The notes under the pieces were generated by a model. The model saw only the letters and a program-made list of their open reading frames with translations. It was not told the origin of the DNA and did not search any database. From the NCBI GenBank assembly GCA_903832055.1, contig CAILAC010000010.1:806001-870000 (forward strand): DNA of 64,000 bases, written 5' to 3'. The stretch comes from an uncultured Acidobacteriota bacterium (GTDB lineage: Bacteria; Acidobacteriota; Terriglobia; Terriglobales; Acidobacteriaceae). Made by a program: the position numbers and the translations under genes. Position 1 is the stretch's first letter; each line of letters opens with the position of its first letter. Positions 1 to 9,859 of the stretch are shown piece by piece.

Positions 1-63
1 TTGTTCGTATACTCACCCATTCGCACCACCAGCCGAAACGCCCCCCGAACTCCATCCGTTAAA

Positions 64-78
64 CTGACAGCGTGTCAG
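64..78. promoter_or_regulatory. palindrome before the sensor-kinase start
   Basis: The sequence CTGACA-GCG-TGTCAG is a perfect 6-3-6 inverted repeat ending 13 bases before the ATG at 92. It directly abuts the GGGAG ribosome-binding site. It could be an operator or a small hairpin controlling translation. No regulator is identified, so the role is inference from position only. Confidence 0.3.
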
Positions 79-91
79 GGAGAGCACCGCA

Positions 92-1561
92 ATGCCGACC
101 AATATCCCCGCTTCCATGTTCGCGGATCCACCCTCCCCCATCCCGGTTCTCATGGCGGCAATCGAAAAAATCGCGCCCCTGCACGGCCTGCCCCCTGAAG
201 ACTGCGAGTGGCTGGCCCGGCATGGACGGGAAATTCGCATTCAGCCCGGCGAGGTCCTCTTTGAAGAAGGAGATCCCGCCGAACAGATGATCCTGATTCT
301 CAAGGGCGAGCTCCACGTCCGCCGCAACCGCACCGGCCCCATGGCGCTCTTCATCGGCCGCAGCGGCCAGATGACCGGCCTGCTTCCCTACTCGCGCATG
401 ACCAGCTACGGCGGTCAGGGATTCGCAGCACAGGAGTGTTGGGGCCTCATCTTTCACAAGTCCATGTTTCCTGAAATGCTGGCCGCCATCCCCTCCTTTG
501 GCCAGCGCGTAATCTCCACCCTCCTCGACCGGGTTCGCGAAGTGACCCGCATCGAGCAGCAAAGCGAAAAACTCACTGCACTCGGCAAATTAGCCGGCAA
601 TCTCGCCCACGAGCTCAACAACCCCTCCTCCGCTGCCCAACGCGCTGCCAGTGGTATTCTCACCGAGCTCCGCGCCATCAATGAGGGCCGCTACCGCCTC
701 GTAGGCCTCTGCCTCACCACAGACCAGGTCACCTCTGTCGAGTCGTGGGAACGCCAAATCCGAGCCAAGTCCCTCGAACACCTGCAACTTGATCAGGTCA
801 ACGTGGCCGCCCGCGAAGACGAAATCGCACAATGGGCCGAGCGTCACGGCCTGCAGAAAGCCTGGCAGATTGCGCCTGAACTTGCCGATCTCGGCGTCGA
901 AGCCTCTGATCTCGACCCGCTGCTTCAGTTCCTCGACGAAGCAGCCATCCATGTCGTTCTCGAGCAGTTCGCCTCCACACTCCGCGCCGAGCACAGCGCC
1001 CAGGCCATGCTCCACTCCACCGACCGCATCTTTGACCTCATCAGCGCCATCAAGACCTACTCCTACATGGACCGCGCACCTATCCTGGAGATTGACCTCC
1101 CGGCTGGCCTCGACGCAACCCTGCAGATGTTCCAGTCGCGCATGTCGCGGGTCAATGTCATACGCGAGTATGAAGACGACCTGCCCACCATCAACGCCTA
1201 CGGCAGCGAACTGAACCAGGTATGGACCGCACTGATTGAAAATGCCCTCGAAGCCCTCGCCCTCGCTGACCGCTCCGGCAATCCAGAAAAGATGGGCTGC
1301 CTGCGCGTCGTCTGCCAGCTTGAGGCTGACATGATCCTTGTCGAGGTCTGGAATGACGGTCCCGATATCCCCAAAGAACTGCAGGATCGCGTCTTTGAAC
1401 CCTTCTTCACCACCAAGGCCCCCGGGCACGGCCTCGGTCTCGGCCTCGACAATGCCATGCGCATCGTCCGCAAGCATCGCGGCCACCTGGGTGTCCGTTC
1501 CGGCGACGGCGCCACATGCTTCCGAGTCCGCCTGCCTCTCAATCAACTTCAGGCCTACTAG
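92..1561 (+). CDS. cNMP-binding-domain sensor histidine kinase (soluble)
   Basis: The 489-aa protein has an N-terminal cyclic-nucleotide-binding (Crp-type) fold at about residues 25-145. A phospho-acceptor helix follows, with H173 in LAHELNNPSS, then a long alpha-helical linker of about 150 residues. The C-terminal HATPase_c domain shows an N-box (NQVWTALIENALEAL) and a G-box ending in GHGLGLGLDNAMRIV. No membrane segment or signal peptide is visible, so it should sense a cytosolic ligand or redox state and autophosphorylate. No response regulator lies beside it, so its partner is unknown. The ATG at 92 has a GGGAG Shine-Dalgarno. The gene runs convergently into the M16 protease gene with a shared terminator between them. 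Confidence 0.88.
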   Translation: MPTNIPASMFADPPSPIPVLMAAIEKIAPLHGLPPEDCEWLARHGREIRIQPGEVLFEEGDPAEQMILILKGELHVRRNRTGPMALFIGRSGQMTGLLPYSRMTSYGGQGFAAQECWGLIFHKSMFPEMLAAIPSFGQRVISTLLDRVREVTRIEQQSEKLTALGKLAGNLAHELNNPSSAAQRAASGILTELRAINEGRYRLVGLCLTTDQVTSVESWERQIRAKSLEHLQLDQVNVAAREDEIAQWAERHGLQKAWQIAPELADLGVEASDLDPLLQFLDEAAIHVVLEQFASTLRAEHSAQAMLHSTDRIFDLISAIKTYSYMDRAPILEIDLPAGLDATLQMFQSRMSRVNVIREYEDDLPTINAYGSELNQVWTALIENALEALALADRSGNPEKMGCLRVVCQLEADMILVEVWNDGPDIPKELQDRVFEPFFTTKAPGHGLGLGLDNAMRIVRKHRGHLGVRSGDGATCFRVRLPLNQLQAY

Positions 1562-1599
1562 AGTACTTCTCTCTGAAAGAGTCTTGGCAAATAAGCAAA

Positions 1600-1639
1600 A
1601 AAATCAGGACCGGGAGCCTTCGCTCTCGGTCCTGATTTT
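1600..1639. terminator. bidirectional terminator
   Basis: A 17-bp near-perfect stem (arms 1600-1616 and 1623-1639, loop CCTTCG) is flanked by A-rich sequence on the left and a T-run on the right. It sits between two convergent genes and can serve both. Confidence 0.85.
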
Positions 1640-1665
1640 CTTCGAATCACGGTTCGCTCAATTTC

Positions 1666-4503
1666 CTACTTCTTTACGAGATCTCCACTCTCATCGCGAA
1701 TCTCGATGGGTCCCAGGTTCATTTTCGCGAGATCCGCCTCAATTTTCGCCCGATCGCCAACCGCCATCACAATCAGATTTTCCGGATGAATGTAGTTTTT
1801 AGCAGCCTGGGCAACCGCCTCCGGAGTAACCGCCTCGAACTGCGCCGGCAGCTTCTGGAAGTAGTCATTCGGCAAGCCATACACAAAAAGCTCCGCCATC
1901 AGCCCCGACTCGTTACCGACCGTTTCAAACGACCCGGGCAGCGAACGCAACGCATTGTCCTTGGCCAGCTTCAATTCTTCTGGCGTAGCCGGATCGGTGT
2001 GGATTCTGTTCAGCTCAGAGAAAAGCTCTTTCAACGCCGGTGCCGTCACATCCGTCCGCACCTGCGCCCCGGCGTACGCCGGCCCCCCGCCACGGTAGAA
2101 GAAGAAGCCAGAGAACGCACCGTAGGTGAAGCCATTCTTCTCCCGCAGATTCATGTTGATGCGGCTTGAAAACAGGCCACCCAAAATGCTGTTCATCTCT
2201 GTAATCGCCGCATAATCAGGAGAGTTGCGCTTCACACCCAACCCAAACGTGATCAGCGTCGTCTGCGGCGAGCCCGGCTTGTCTACAATTACGATCTTTC
2301 GCGCCGGAGCCGCCGGTGCCGCTGGCAACTCCGAAGATCCCGCCCCCGAACCGCCACTCCAACCACCAAAATACGTCTCCGCTAGCTTCTTCGCCTCAGC
2401 CTCGGAAAAATCACCCGCCAGAATCAGCGCTGAATTCTTGGGCCCATAGTGCGCCGCCCAGAAAGCCGCCAGATCTTCCCGCGTTGTCGCCTTTACTGAC
2501 TCGGTCGTACCGATCGCCTGGTACCCGTAAGGCTGGTCACCGTAGAGCACCTTGCCGCCGACCCGCAGCGTCGCGGCTATCGGCGAATCACCCTCCTGCA
2601 AGATAGCCACCAGCCGCTGCTTCCGCACCCGCTCCACTTCTTCGTCCTTGAAGACCGGATGCAGCACCACGTCGGAGAGCAACTCCAGCGCCGCTCCGCT
2701 GTTATTGCTCAACGCGCTTATCGATGCCGAAGCATTGTCCATGCTCGCCGAGGCGCCCAATCCGGCACCAATCTGAGCCACCGCGTTGGCCAGCTCCGTA
2801 GAAGTGCGCGTCGTCGTACCCTCCGTGAGCAACCGCGCGGTATACGACGCCAGCCCGGGCTTGCCCTTGGGATTCACCTCGCCCCCCGCCAGCGTCACCA
2901 GAGATGCGCTCATTACCGGCAGCGAGTGCTCCTCAATCAGGTACACCTTCATTCCGTTTGCCAGCGCAAATGTTGTCGGCGCGGGCAGATGGAGCTTCGG
3001 CTCCGCTCGCGGCTTGGGAGCTTCCTTCCGCCAGTTCTGCGCGGTCTCAAAGTCTGGTGAGTACGGCGGCACCACCTTCACCGTCGCATCCGTATCCTCC
3101 GGGCTTCGCGGCACATCGTCGGTCACCTTCTTGCCCGGCAGGCAGTAGATCACCACCCGCTGATTCTTGCCAAAAACGCTTTTCGCCACTTCCTGCACGC
3201 TCGCCGTCGTCACCGCCTCGTAACGTGCCACGTCTTTTGGCAGATACCCCGGGTCGCCCTTGTACTGGTTGTAGCGATCCATCATGTCGGCTACGCCGCC
3301 AAAGCCGCCCAGCCTCTGCAACCCTTCGATCAGACCGGTCAGGTCCTTGTTGCGCGCTCGATCCAGCTCAGCCTGCGTCGGCCCGTTTGTCTGCAAGGCC
3401 TCAATCTCCTTGTCGACCGAAGCCTCCAGGTCTTCCAGCTTCACGCCCGGACGCGCCGTAATGTCGCACTCGGCCATCGAAGTCACCATGATCGACTCCA
3501 GGTTGCAACTTACGCTCTGCGCGATCTGGTCCTTGTACACCAGCTTCTGGTACAGCCGGCTGATCTTGCCCTCGCCCAGAATGCTCAGGAAAAGGTCGGT
3601 GTCAGCGTCCCCCTTCGAAAATGCCTCTGGCGCAAGCCATGCAATCGAGAGCCGCGGCAGTTGCACCGTATCCGTCACTGTCTGGCGGCGCTCAGATGTA
3701 ATCGCAGGTGTATCGACCATCACCTTTTCAACCGGCGGTCCAGCCGGGATCGGTCCAAAGTATTTCTCCAGCTTGGCCTTGATCGTTGCCGGGTCAAAGT
3801 CTCCAACGACAGCGATGCTCGCGTTGTTCGGCGTGTAGAAATGCTGGAAAAAGTCGCGAACATCCAGCAGCCGCGCTGCCTCCACATCCGCATGCGAACC
3901 GATTACATTCCCGTAATACGGGTGCCCCTTGGGAAACAGCAGATGCCCTACCGCTTCGTCCGCCACGTTGTACGGCTGACCCTCATCCTGCCGCAGCTCA
4001 TTGCGCACCACGTCCCGCTGGTTGGTCAGCTTGACACGGTCCAGTGTCTCGAGCAGAAAGCCCATGCGGTCGCTTTCCAGCCACAACGCCAGGTCAAGCT
4101 GGTTGCTCGGCACCGTCTCGAAGTAATTCGTCCGGTCGTAGCTCGTCGTCCCGTTGATGCCCGTCGCGCCCGCGCCCTCAAGGTACTTGAAGTGCGCCTT
4201 CTCGCCCACATGCTCTGAACCTTCAAACATCATGTGCTCAAACAGGTGAGCAAACCCCGTCCGCCCCGCCTTCTCGTTCACCGGACCCACGTGGTACCAC
4301 AGGTCCACAGCCACCAGCGGCAGCCGGTGATCTTCCCGCAGAATCACTTCCAACCCGTTCGGCAGCGTGTACTTCTCGTACTTCAGCTCCGGAACCTTCA
4401 GCTTCTCCGCAGCCACCGCCGAACTCACTGAAATCAAGCCCAAAACCAGCAGCACACACAGCGAAACAACGCTGCGCCGGAAAGAAGAAGACAGACTCAC
4501 CAT
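1666..4503 (-). CDS. M16 family zinc metalloprotease (two-domain, exported)
   Basis: The 945-aa protein starts with a signal peptide (about residues 1-32, ending SAVAA). The N-terminal M16 domain carries the inverted zinc motif HLFEH at 86-90 and the third ligand E169 in VVRNELRQDEG, the usual spacing for pitrilysin-type peptidases. The second half, from about residue 490, repeats the fold. In its equivalent position it reads LASYTARLLTEG and lacks HxxEH, so it is the usual inactive partner domain. The likely site is the periplasm and the likely role is degradation of peptides or misfolded fragments. The gene stands alone between a terminator and a DUF427 gene. Confidence 0.93.
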   Translation of the reverse strand: MVSLSSSFRRSVVSLCVLLVLGLISVSSAVAAEKLKVPELKYEKYTLPNGLEVILREDHRLPLVAVDLWYHVGPVNEKAGRTGFAHLFEHMMFEGSEHVGEKAHFKYLEGAGATGINGTTSYDRTNYFETVPSNQLDLALWLESDRMGFLLETLDRVKLTNQRDVVRNELRQDEGQPYNVADEAVGHLLFPKGHPYYGNVIGSHADVEAARLLDVRDFFQHFYTPNNASIAVVGDFDPATIKAKLEKYFGPIPAGPPVEKVMVDTPAITSERRQTVTDTVQLPRLSIAWLAPEAFSKGDADTDLFLSILGEGKISRLYQKLVYKDQIAQSVSCNLESIMVTSMAECDITARPGVKLEDLEASVDKEIEALQTNGPTQAELDRARNKDLTGLIEGLQRLGGFGGVADMMDRYNQYKGDPGYLPKDVARYEAVTTASVQEVAKSVFGKNQRVVIYCLPGKKVTDDVPRSPEDTDATVKVVPPYSPDFETAQNWRKEAPKPRAEPKLHLPAPTTFALANGMKVYLIEEHSLPVMSASLVTLAGGEVNPKGKPGLASYTARLLTEGTTTRTSTELANAVAQIGAGLGASASMDNASASISALSNNSGAALELLSDVVLHPVFKDEEVERVRKQRLVAILQEGDSPIAATLRVGGKVLYGDQPYGYQAIGTTESVKATTREDLAAFWAAHYGPKNSALILAGDFSEAEAKKLAETYFGGWSGGSGAGSSELPAAPAAPARKIVIVDKPGSPQTTLITFGLGVKRNSPDYAAITEMNSILGGLFSSRINMNLREKNGFTYGAFSGFFFYRGGGPAYAGAQVRTDVTAPALKELFSELNRIHTDPATPEELKLAKDNALRSLPGSFETVGNESGLMAELFVYGLPNDYFQKLPAQFEAVTPEAVAQAAKNYIHPENLIVMAVGDRAKIEADLAKMNLGPIEIRDESGDLVKK

Positions 4504-4665
4504 GGATTCTCCAAGAATAAAAGGTTAAAAACGAGCAATTAAATTAGAGCAGACGTGACATGCAGCAGCAGCCCGCCGGGTGCTCTTCCGCATCTCGCCG
4601 AGGATTCCGGTTGCAGAATCCCGAATCAAAACTTCCGGGCAAGAGCAGTCAAGCGTCGCGTGTTG

Positions 4666-4950
4666 CTATTTCTCAACTTCAACGCCGCGCCAAAAGGCCA
4701 CATGATTCTTGATCTTCCGCGCCGCTGGCTTGGGGTCAGGGTAGTACCACGCCGCGTCAGGATTCTCCTGGCCTGGAGCAGCAAGCGAATAGTAGCGCGC
4801 CTGCCCTTTCCAGGGACACGTCGAGGTCGTCGAACTGGGGCGGAAATACTCCCGCTTCAAAGCGGCTTCAGGGAAATACACATTTCCTTCCACCGTTTCA
4901 TACGTATCACTCTCGGCAATCACAATGCCGTTCCAAACTGCTTTAGCCAT
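4666..4950 (-). CDS. DUF427 domain protein
   Basis: This is a 94-residue cytosolic protein starting MAKAVWNG at 4950. The frame stays open upstream to 5019, but that extension does not resemble the family. Features of DUF427 are visible: the central CPWKG-x-ARYYS segment, AWYYPDP and the C-terminal NHVAFWRGVEV. The domain is a small beta-tent fold of unknown biochemical role, common in soil bacteria. The gene has no clear operon partners; the signal-peptide gene upstream on the same strand is 127 bases away. Confidence 0.85.
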   Translation of the reverse strand: MAKAVWNGIVIAESDTYETVEGNVYFPEAALKREYFRPSSTTSTCPWKGQARYYSLAAPGQENPDAAWYYPDPKPAARKIKNHVAFWRGVEVEK

Positions 4951-5077
4951 GATGAAATCTACGCCTGTCTCTGATCTTTGGTTCCGCAAAACTACGCTGC
5001 ATGACGGAAAGAGGGGCAAGCGCCCCTCTCCGTGTCATCCGCAAAATTACGGGCTCGTCCCGAATTGAAAAGCTGAA

Positions 5078-5407
5078 TTACTCAGCGATAACGGAAACTG
5101 ATGTGATGTGGACGCTCTTTGCAGCCGCATCCGGCGTCGCCGTAATCGCAACATGCTTGCCGTAAGCTTCCTTCACTGCTTCAGGGTTGTCGATGGCCCA
5201 CACTTCCTTCTTTGACTCCTCAACGAAAACCGGCTTTTCGCCACCTTCAATGCACTTCTTGGCGCAGGCCGCGCCGGTTCCGGCATGCTTCGCGCCACAC
5301 ATGGCGTCGGAGATATAACCGTTCAGCTTGGCAGATGAATCAGCGGCGTAGGCTGCTACTGAAGCAACCGAGACGAGGGCGAGAGCGAAAACTGCAATCT
5401 TCTTCAT
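5078..5407 (-). CDS. small secreted protein with Cys/His motif
   Basis: The 109-aa product starts at MKKIAVFALALVS (5407). An in-frame TTG 33 bases upstream is less likely because it would bury the signal peptide. The signal peptide ends near AAYAAD. The mature protein has SDAMCGAKH and then CAKKC, giving three cysteines and a histidine that could bind metal, followed by a beta-rich tail. I recognise it as a recurrent short exported family in Acidobacteriota, but know no function. The ribosome-binding site GGAGATATCC precedes the chosen ATG. Confidence 0.75.
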   Translation of the reverse strand: MKKIAVFALALVSVASVAAYAADSSAKLNGYISDAMCGAKHAGTGAACAKKCIEGGEKPVFVEESKKEVWAIDNPEAVKEAYGKHVAITATPDAAAKSVHITSVSVIAE

Positions 5408-5537
5408 TGGATATCTCCGGGAAGTCAATTTTTCAAACAAAACCGAACACTGCGAGAATGCGCTAATTCCACTCGCTTTGGCAAGCGGTCTTTGTCATGC
5501 CATGAACACTAGCCCCAGTTTTGCGTCTCAGCCAAGG

Positions 5538-5975
5538 TTAGCCCCGCTTCACTCGCCGTGCCTCAACGCTCTTGCGCATCGCTTCATACCGCGCCGCTGC
5601 AGCTTGCGAATGCTCAATTAACTGGAGGGTCTTGCTAAAGAATCCAGGCATCTTCGCGTGAATCTCCGGCAAAATCGGCGCCAGCTTCGCCAGCAGGAAA
5701 AACGGCTCCCCGTTGCAATCCACAAACAAGTCAGCTGCCAGAGCCCCGTGCAGCACAATTGACGCCGCCATCTCCCAGTAGCTCACCACCTGCCGCAACC
5801 AGGCATTCTTCTCAGAACCAGAATCCTGCATCACCACAAAAAACTCATCCGCAGTCGCCGGCCAGAACTCCCCGCCGATCCACGCCCGCGCCTGACGCAG
5901 TACCGGCTCCGTGCGCAACTCGTACAGCTTCAAAATCAATTGCCCATCTTCGTGACTCGCAATTCCCGGCTGCAT
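5538..5975 (-). CDS. conserved hypothetical protein
   Basis: This 145-residue, probably cytosolic protein has no signal peptide or transmembrane segment. It is helix-rich with many Trp and Ala residues, starts MQPGIASHEDGQLILKLYELR, and ends in a basic tail (EARRVKRG). The segment LYELRTEPVLRQARAWIGGEFWP resembles a small acidobacterial conserved protein that I cannot assign to a function. Codon use matches neighbouring minus-strand genes, which supports a real gene. It lies head-to-head with the hydrolase gene at 6128. Confidence 0.65.
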   Translation of the reverse strand: MQPGIASHEDGQLILKLYELRTEPVLRQARAWIGGEFWPATADEFFVVMQDSGSEKNAWLRQVVSYWEMAASIVLHGALAADLFVDCNGEPFFLLAKLAPILPEIHAKMPGFFSKTLQLIEHSQAAAARYEAMRKSVEARRVKRG

Positions 5976-6127
5976 ATCGTCTCTCCGGATTCCATCCTAA
6001 CCTATCCCGATAAACCTCACAGTGCAAGCGGGCGCTCTTCATTCCACTGAGTTGACCATCCGCCCAGTTTTCGGAGCAGGACCAACGTTTCGATGCATTC
6101 GCGAACTTTTGATACACTTCAGCGGCC

Positions 6128-7000
6128 ATGAAAACCTTCGCATTTCGAATTCTCTGCTGCCTCCTCGCCCTCTCGGCCATCGCCGCTGCCCAGGATGTCA
6201 TCCCCCTCTATCCCGGCCCCGCGCCTGGCTCACCCAAAGCGGACTATCCCGAAAAGGCCTATTTCTCCAAGGCCTGGAACACCGACGTCGTCACCAACGT
6301 CACCCAGCCCACCCTCACCGTCTATAAGCCCGCTCCCGGAACCGCCAACGGCGCAGCCATCGTCATCTGCCCCGGCGGCGGCTTCATGGCCCTCTCCATC
6401 ACCAGCGAAGGCTCCGACGTCGCCAAATACCTCGCCGCACGCGGCATGACCGCATTCGTTCTCAAGTACCGCCTCGCCCACACCGGCGAAGACGGCACCC
6501 AGGAATTCGCCACCCTCTACGCCGACAAAGCAAAATTCGCTGATACGATGAAGACCGTCATCCCCTTGTCCATTGCCGACGGACTCGCCGCCGTCACCTG
6601 GGTACGCAAGCACGCCTCCGAATACGGCGTCTCCCCTGACCGCGTCGGCATCATCGGTTTCTCCGCCGGCGGAGCCGTCACCGCCGGAGTTGCCTTCCAC
6701 TACACGGCCGAGGGTCGGCCAGCCTTCGTCGCTCCCATCTACGGCGCCTTTGAGGAACAGATCGCCGTGCCCGCCGACGCACCACCCATGTTCATAGCCG
6801 CAGCCACCGACGACTCGCTAGGACTCGCTCCGCAAAGCATCTCTCTCTACCAGCGATGGACTGCCGCCAACAAATCCGCTGAACTGCACATGTACGCCAA
6901 AGGCGGCCACGGCTTCGGCATGCACACGCAAAACATCCCTACCGACCATTGGATCGACCGCTTCGCCGACTGGCTGCAATTGAAAGGCTTCCTGAAATAA
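6128..7000 (+). CDS. secreted alpha/beta-hydrolase (BD-FAE / acetyl-xylan esterase type)
   Basis: The 290-aa protein has a signal peptide (1-21, cut after IAAAQ) and an alpha/beta-hydrolase fold. The oxyanion motif CPGGGF is at 81-86, the nucleophile elbow GFSAGG carries S179, the acid is D228 or D229 in TDDSL, and the catalytic histidine is H261 in GGHGFGMH. Relatives are often labelled endo-1,4-beta-xylanase B but are esterases that remove acetyl or feruloyl groups from plant polysaccharides. The substrate here is inference. The gene is monocistronic, ending before a REP-like palindrome and a bidirectional terminator. Confidence 0.85.
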   Translation: MKTFAFRILCCLLALSAIAAAQDVIPLYPGPAPGSPKADYPEKAYFSKAWNTDVVTNVTQPTLTVYKPAPGTANGAAIVICPGGGFMALSITSEGSDVAKYLAARGMTAFVLKYRLAHTGEDGTQEFATLYADKAKFADTMKTVIPLSIADGLAAVTWVRKHASEYGVSPDRVGIIGFSAGGAVTAGVAFHYTAEGRPAFVAPIYGAFEEQIAVPADAPPMFIAAATDDSLGLAPQSISLYQRWTAANKSAELHMYAKGGHGFGMHTQNIPTDHWIDRFADWLQLKGFLK

Positions 7001-7084
7001 CACTCGCCTGCAGTCAATCGTGACGAATACGGTATGACAAGGAACTGCTTCAACAAATGCCATATACGAATGCCTTGTAACAAG

Positions 7085-7106
7085 GGCAGGGCTTGAGCCC
7101 CTGCCA
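7085..7106. repeat. REP-like palindrome, family A (copy 1)
   Basis: The hairpin is built around GGGCTTGAGCCCCTGCC. Related copies with the core GGGCTTNAGCCCCTGC occur at 26491-26506 and 31238-31255, always between genes. Confidence 0.6.
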
Positions 7107-7130
7107 TTCCCGGTCCGCCCCAAAAACAAG

Positions 7131-7158
7131 AACGCCCGCTCAACCCAGAGCGGGCGTT
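7131..7158. terminator. bidirectional terminator
   Basis: A perfect 11-bp stem (AACGCCCGCTC with GAGCGGGCGTT, loop AACCCA) lies between the hydrolase and topA, which converge. A-rich sequence to the left and a T-rich run to the right fit use in both directions. Confidence 0.85.
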
Positions 7159-7177
7159 CCTGTTCTTCTCTTGAAGA

Positions 7178-9859
7178 TTAAGAAACCGGCTCCAGCTCCT
7201 CATCCTTTTCCTTCACCGGCCCATGCGTATTCACAGTCGGCAAAGCCGGAGGCGGCGGAGCATCCCCAATCCGCTTCTCGTACTCGCAAGGCTCCGTTAC
7301 CACAACCTTGGCCGCGACCTTGACGGCCGCTTTCTTGGCCGCACCCTTTTTAGCCGCTGCCTTCTTCGCGGCCTTCTTGGGAGCCACTTCTTCCTCCGCT
7401 TGCGGCTTCGAATTCGGGCAGAACAGGAACACCCCAGACTTCAGCGTCTTCTCCAGCAAATACGGGCTCTTGCACTTCGGGCACTTCTTCGCCACGGGCT
7501 TATAGTTTGAGGTGAAATCGCACTTGGGATAGTTCGTGCAGCCCCAGAAGATATTGCCCCTGCGCGCCTTGCGCTCCGCCAGATCGCCGATCTCGCACTT
7601 GGGACACTTCATCCCTTCGATCAGGTTCTGCTTCACGTACTTGCACTTCGGATATCCCGAGCACGATACGAATTCCCCGTAAGCCCCCTGCCGCAGCACC
7701 AGTTCCTTGCCGCACAGCGGGCAATCTTCACCAACCGGCACCGGCGGCTTCTGCTGCTGCTTTTGCGTCAGCTTGCGAATCGTCTTGCACGGAGGGTCTT
7801 CGGAATACCCAGGGCAGCTCATGAACATCCCGAACGGCCCGCGCCGCAGCACCATCACCCGGCCGCAGTTCTCGCAATACTCCTCGGTCTGCTCCGCTTC
7901 CTGCGCCTCCGGCGTCAACATATCCGGTTTGCCAGCGGTATTTTCCTTGGTAAACGTACAGCTCGACTTATCCTTCTTGCTATAGGCGCTGCAGGCAAAG
8001 AACGTGCCAAACTTGCCCCACTTCAGCAGCAGTGGCGACCCGCAAACATCGCACTTCTCGTCGGTCAGAATCTCCATCGCCTTGATCGATTCCATCTTCT
8101 TTTCGGCGACTTTCAACTCCTTTTCAAAGTGCCCGTAGAACCCGCCCAGCAGATCCGTCCACTTCTCCTTACCCTCTTCAATATCGTCCAGCTCGCCTTC
8201 CAGCTTGGCCGTATACGCCGAGTCAAAGATGTACGGGAAATTCTTGACCAGCAGGTCGCAGACCACCATCCCGATCTCGGTCGGGTAGAACCGTCCCCGT
8301 GGGCCGCCGTGCTTCACCACATACTCGCGGTCTTGGATCGTGTTGATAATCGACGCATAGGTCGAAGGTCGCCCAATGCCGCGCTCCTCCAGCTCCTTCA
8401 CCAGCGAAGCTTCGTTGTATCGCGGCGGTGGCTCAGTGAAGTGTTGTTCCGGCTTTAGCACTTCGAGAGCCAGCCTCTCGCCCTCGTTCAGCGCCGGCAG
8501 CCGGTTCGCCAGTTCATCGTCTTCCTCGTCCTTCTTGTCCTTGGCAATCTCGTAGACCTTCAGGAAGCCGTCAAATACCGGCACCGATCCTGAAACGCGA
8601 AACTCATAGGTGCGCTTGGCCTTTGCCGCAATCTCCACCGTCGTCACATCAAACACCGCCGGGGTCATCTGCGAAGCCACAAACCGCTGCCATATCAGCT
8701 TGTACATCTTCAGCTGCTCGTCGCTCAGATACCGCGCAATCGCCTCCGGCGTCCGGTTCACATCCGTCGGCCGAATCGCTTCATGCGCATCCTGCGAATC
8801 CTTCTTGCCCTTGAACATGTTCGCGCTCGCCGGCAGATACTTCGCGCCCAGCTGCTTGCCAATCCACTCCCGAGCTCCCGCTATCGCATCCGGCGACACA
8901 CGCGGCGAATCGGTACGCATATACGTAATCAGACCGACAGAGCCCTCGGCGCCCACCTCCACACCTTCATAAAGCCTCTGCGCCACACCCATCGTCCGGC
9001 GCACATTGAATCCAAGCTTTCGCGAAGCGTCCTGCTGCAGCTGGCTCGTCGTAAACGGGGCAGGAGCATTCCGCTTCCTCTGCTTCCGTTCGACCGCGCG
9101 CACACTCCACGCCGCCTTTTCGAGCTCAGCGACCGCCTCAGCCGAAGTCACCCCATCCGGCAGCGCTGGCGTGTTCACCGTGTCCACCGTCGTTCGCTTG
9201 CCGTCAATGCCCACCAGGCGCGCCGTAAAGCTCTCCGGCGTCCTGCCCTGCGGATGAAGTTGCGCGTCGAGAGTCCAATACTCAACCGGCTTGAATGCCC
9301 CAATTTCGCGCTCGCGCTCCACAATCAGCCGCACCGCAACCGTCTGCACACGCCCCGCCGACAGCCCGCGCCTGACCTTATCCCAAAGCAGCGGCGAAAC
9401 CTGATACCCCACCAGCCGGTCGAGCACACGCCGCGTCTGCTGCGCGTCCACCAGGTCCTGATCAATATCCCGCGCGTGTTTGAAGGCTTCCTGCACCGCC
9501 TTCTTCGTAATCTCGTTAAACGTCACCCGCTGAATCTTCTTCCGCTGCACCGCGTTCGTCCCCAGCTGCATCGCCAGGTGATAGGCAATCGCTTCCCCCT
9601 CGCGGTCAGGATCGGGCGCGAGGAAGATGTGGTCCGCCTTGGCCGCTGCCCGCTTCAGCTGGTCCACCAGCTTCTCCTTGCCCGGAGACACAATCAGCGT
9701 CGGCTCAAACGTACGCTTCTTCAACTCAACGCCAATGTCGTTCTTGGGCAGATCCATGATGTGCCCAATCGAGGCCTGCACCTCAAAGTCCTTGCCTAGA
9801 TATTTCCCAATCGTCTTCGCCTTCGCAGGAGATTCGACGATAACCAGTGATTTGCTCAT
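7178..9859 (-). CDS. topA: DNA topoisomerase I
   Basis: This type IA topoisomerase of 893 residues relaxes negative supercoils. The Toprim domain starts SKSLVIVESPAKAKTIGKYLG and contains DPDREGEA. The active-site tyrosine is in GLITYMRTDSPR (about Y313). After the core come five C-terminal zinc-ribbon repeats, four of them full CxxC...C modules and the last ending FLFCPN. A Lys/Ala-rich stretch (about residues 845-870) and an acidic tail follow. The ATG at 9859 is preferred over 9865 because AAGG lies 8 bases before it. dprA lies upstream on the same strand, 240 bases away. Confidence 0.98.
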   Translation of the reverse strand: MSKSLVIVESPAKAKTIGKYLGKDFEVQASIGHIMDLPKNDIGVELKKRTFEPTLIVSPGKEKLVDQLKRAAAKADHIFLAPDPDREGEAIAYHLAMQLGTNAVQRKKIQRVTFNEITKKAVQEAFKHARDIDQDLVDAQQTRRVLDRLVGYQVSPLLWDKVRRGLSAGRVQTVAVRLIVEREREIGAFKPVEYWTLDAQLHPQGRTPESFTARLVGIDGKRTTVDTVNTPALPDGVTSAEAVAELEKAAWSVRAVERKQRKRNAPAPFTTSQLQQDASRKLGFNVRRTMGVAQRLYEGVEVGAEGSVGLITYMRTDSPRVSPDAIAGAREWIGKQLGAKYLPASANMFKGKKDSQDAHEAIRPTDVNRTPEAIARYLSDEQLKMYKLIWQRFVASQMTPAVFDVTTVEIAAKAKRTYEFRVSGSVPVFDGFLKVYEIAKDKKDEEDDELANRLPALNEGERLALEVLKPEQHFTEPPPRYNEASLVKELEERGIGRPSTYASIINTIQDREYVVKHGGPRGRFYPTEIGMVVCDLLVKNFPYIFDSAYTAKLEGELDDIEEGKEKWTDLLGGFYGHFEKELKVAEKKMESIKAMEILTDEKCDVCGSPLLLKWGKFGTFFACSAYSKKDKSSCTFTKENTAGKPDMLTPEAQEAEQTEEYCENCGRVMVLRRGPFGMFMSCPGYSEDPPCKTIRKLTQKQQQKPPVPVGEDCPLCGKELVLRQGAYGEFVSCSGYPKCKYVKQNLIEGMKCPKCEIGDLAERKARRGNIFWGCTNYPKCDFTSNYKPVAKKCPKCKSPYLLEKTLKSGVFLFCPNSKPQAEEEVAPKKAAKKAAAKKGAAKKAAVKVAAKVVVTEPCEYEKRIGDAPPPPALPTVNTHGPVKEKDEELEPVS

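Noticed and set aside
590-1546. 318-codon frame antisense to the sensor kinase
   Set aside because: High GC with C-ending codons leaves the antisense frame free of stops. No family motif or ribosome-binding site.
8783-9799. 338-codon frame antisense to topA
   Set aside because: A shadow of topA; rich in Arg, His and Leu with no domain.
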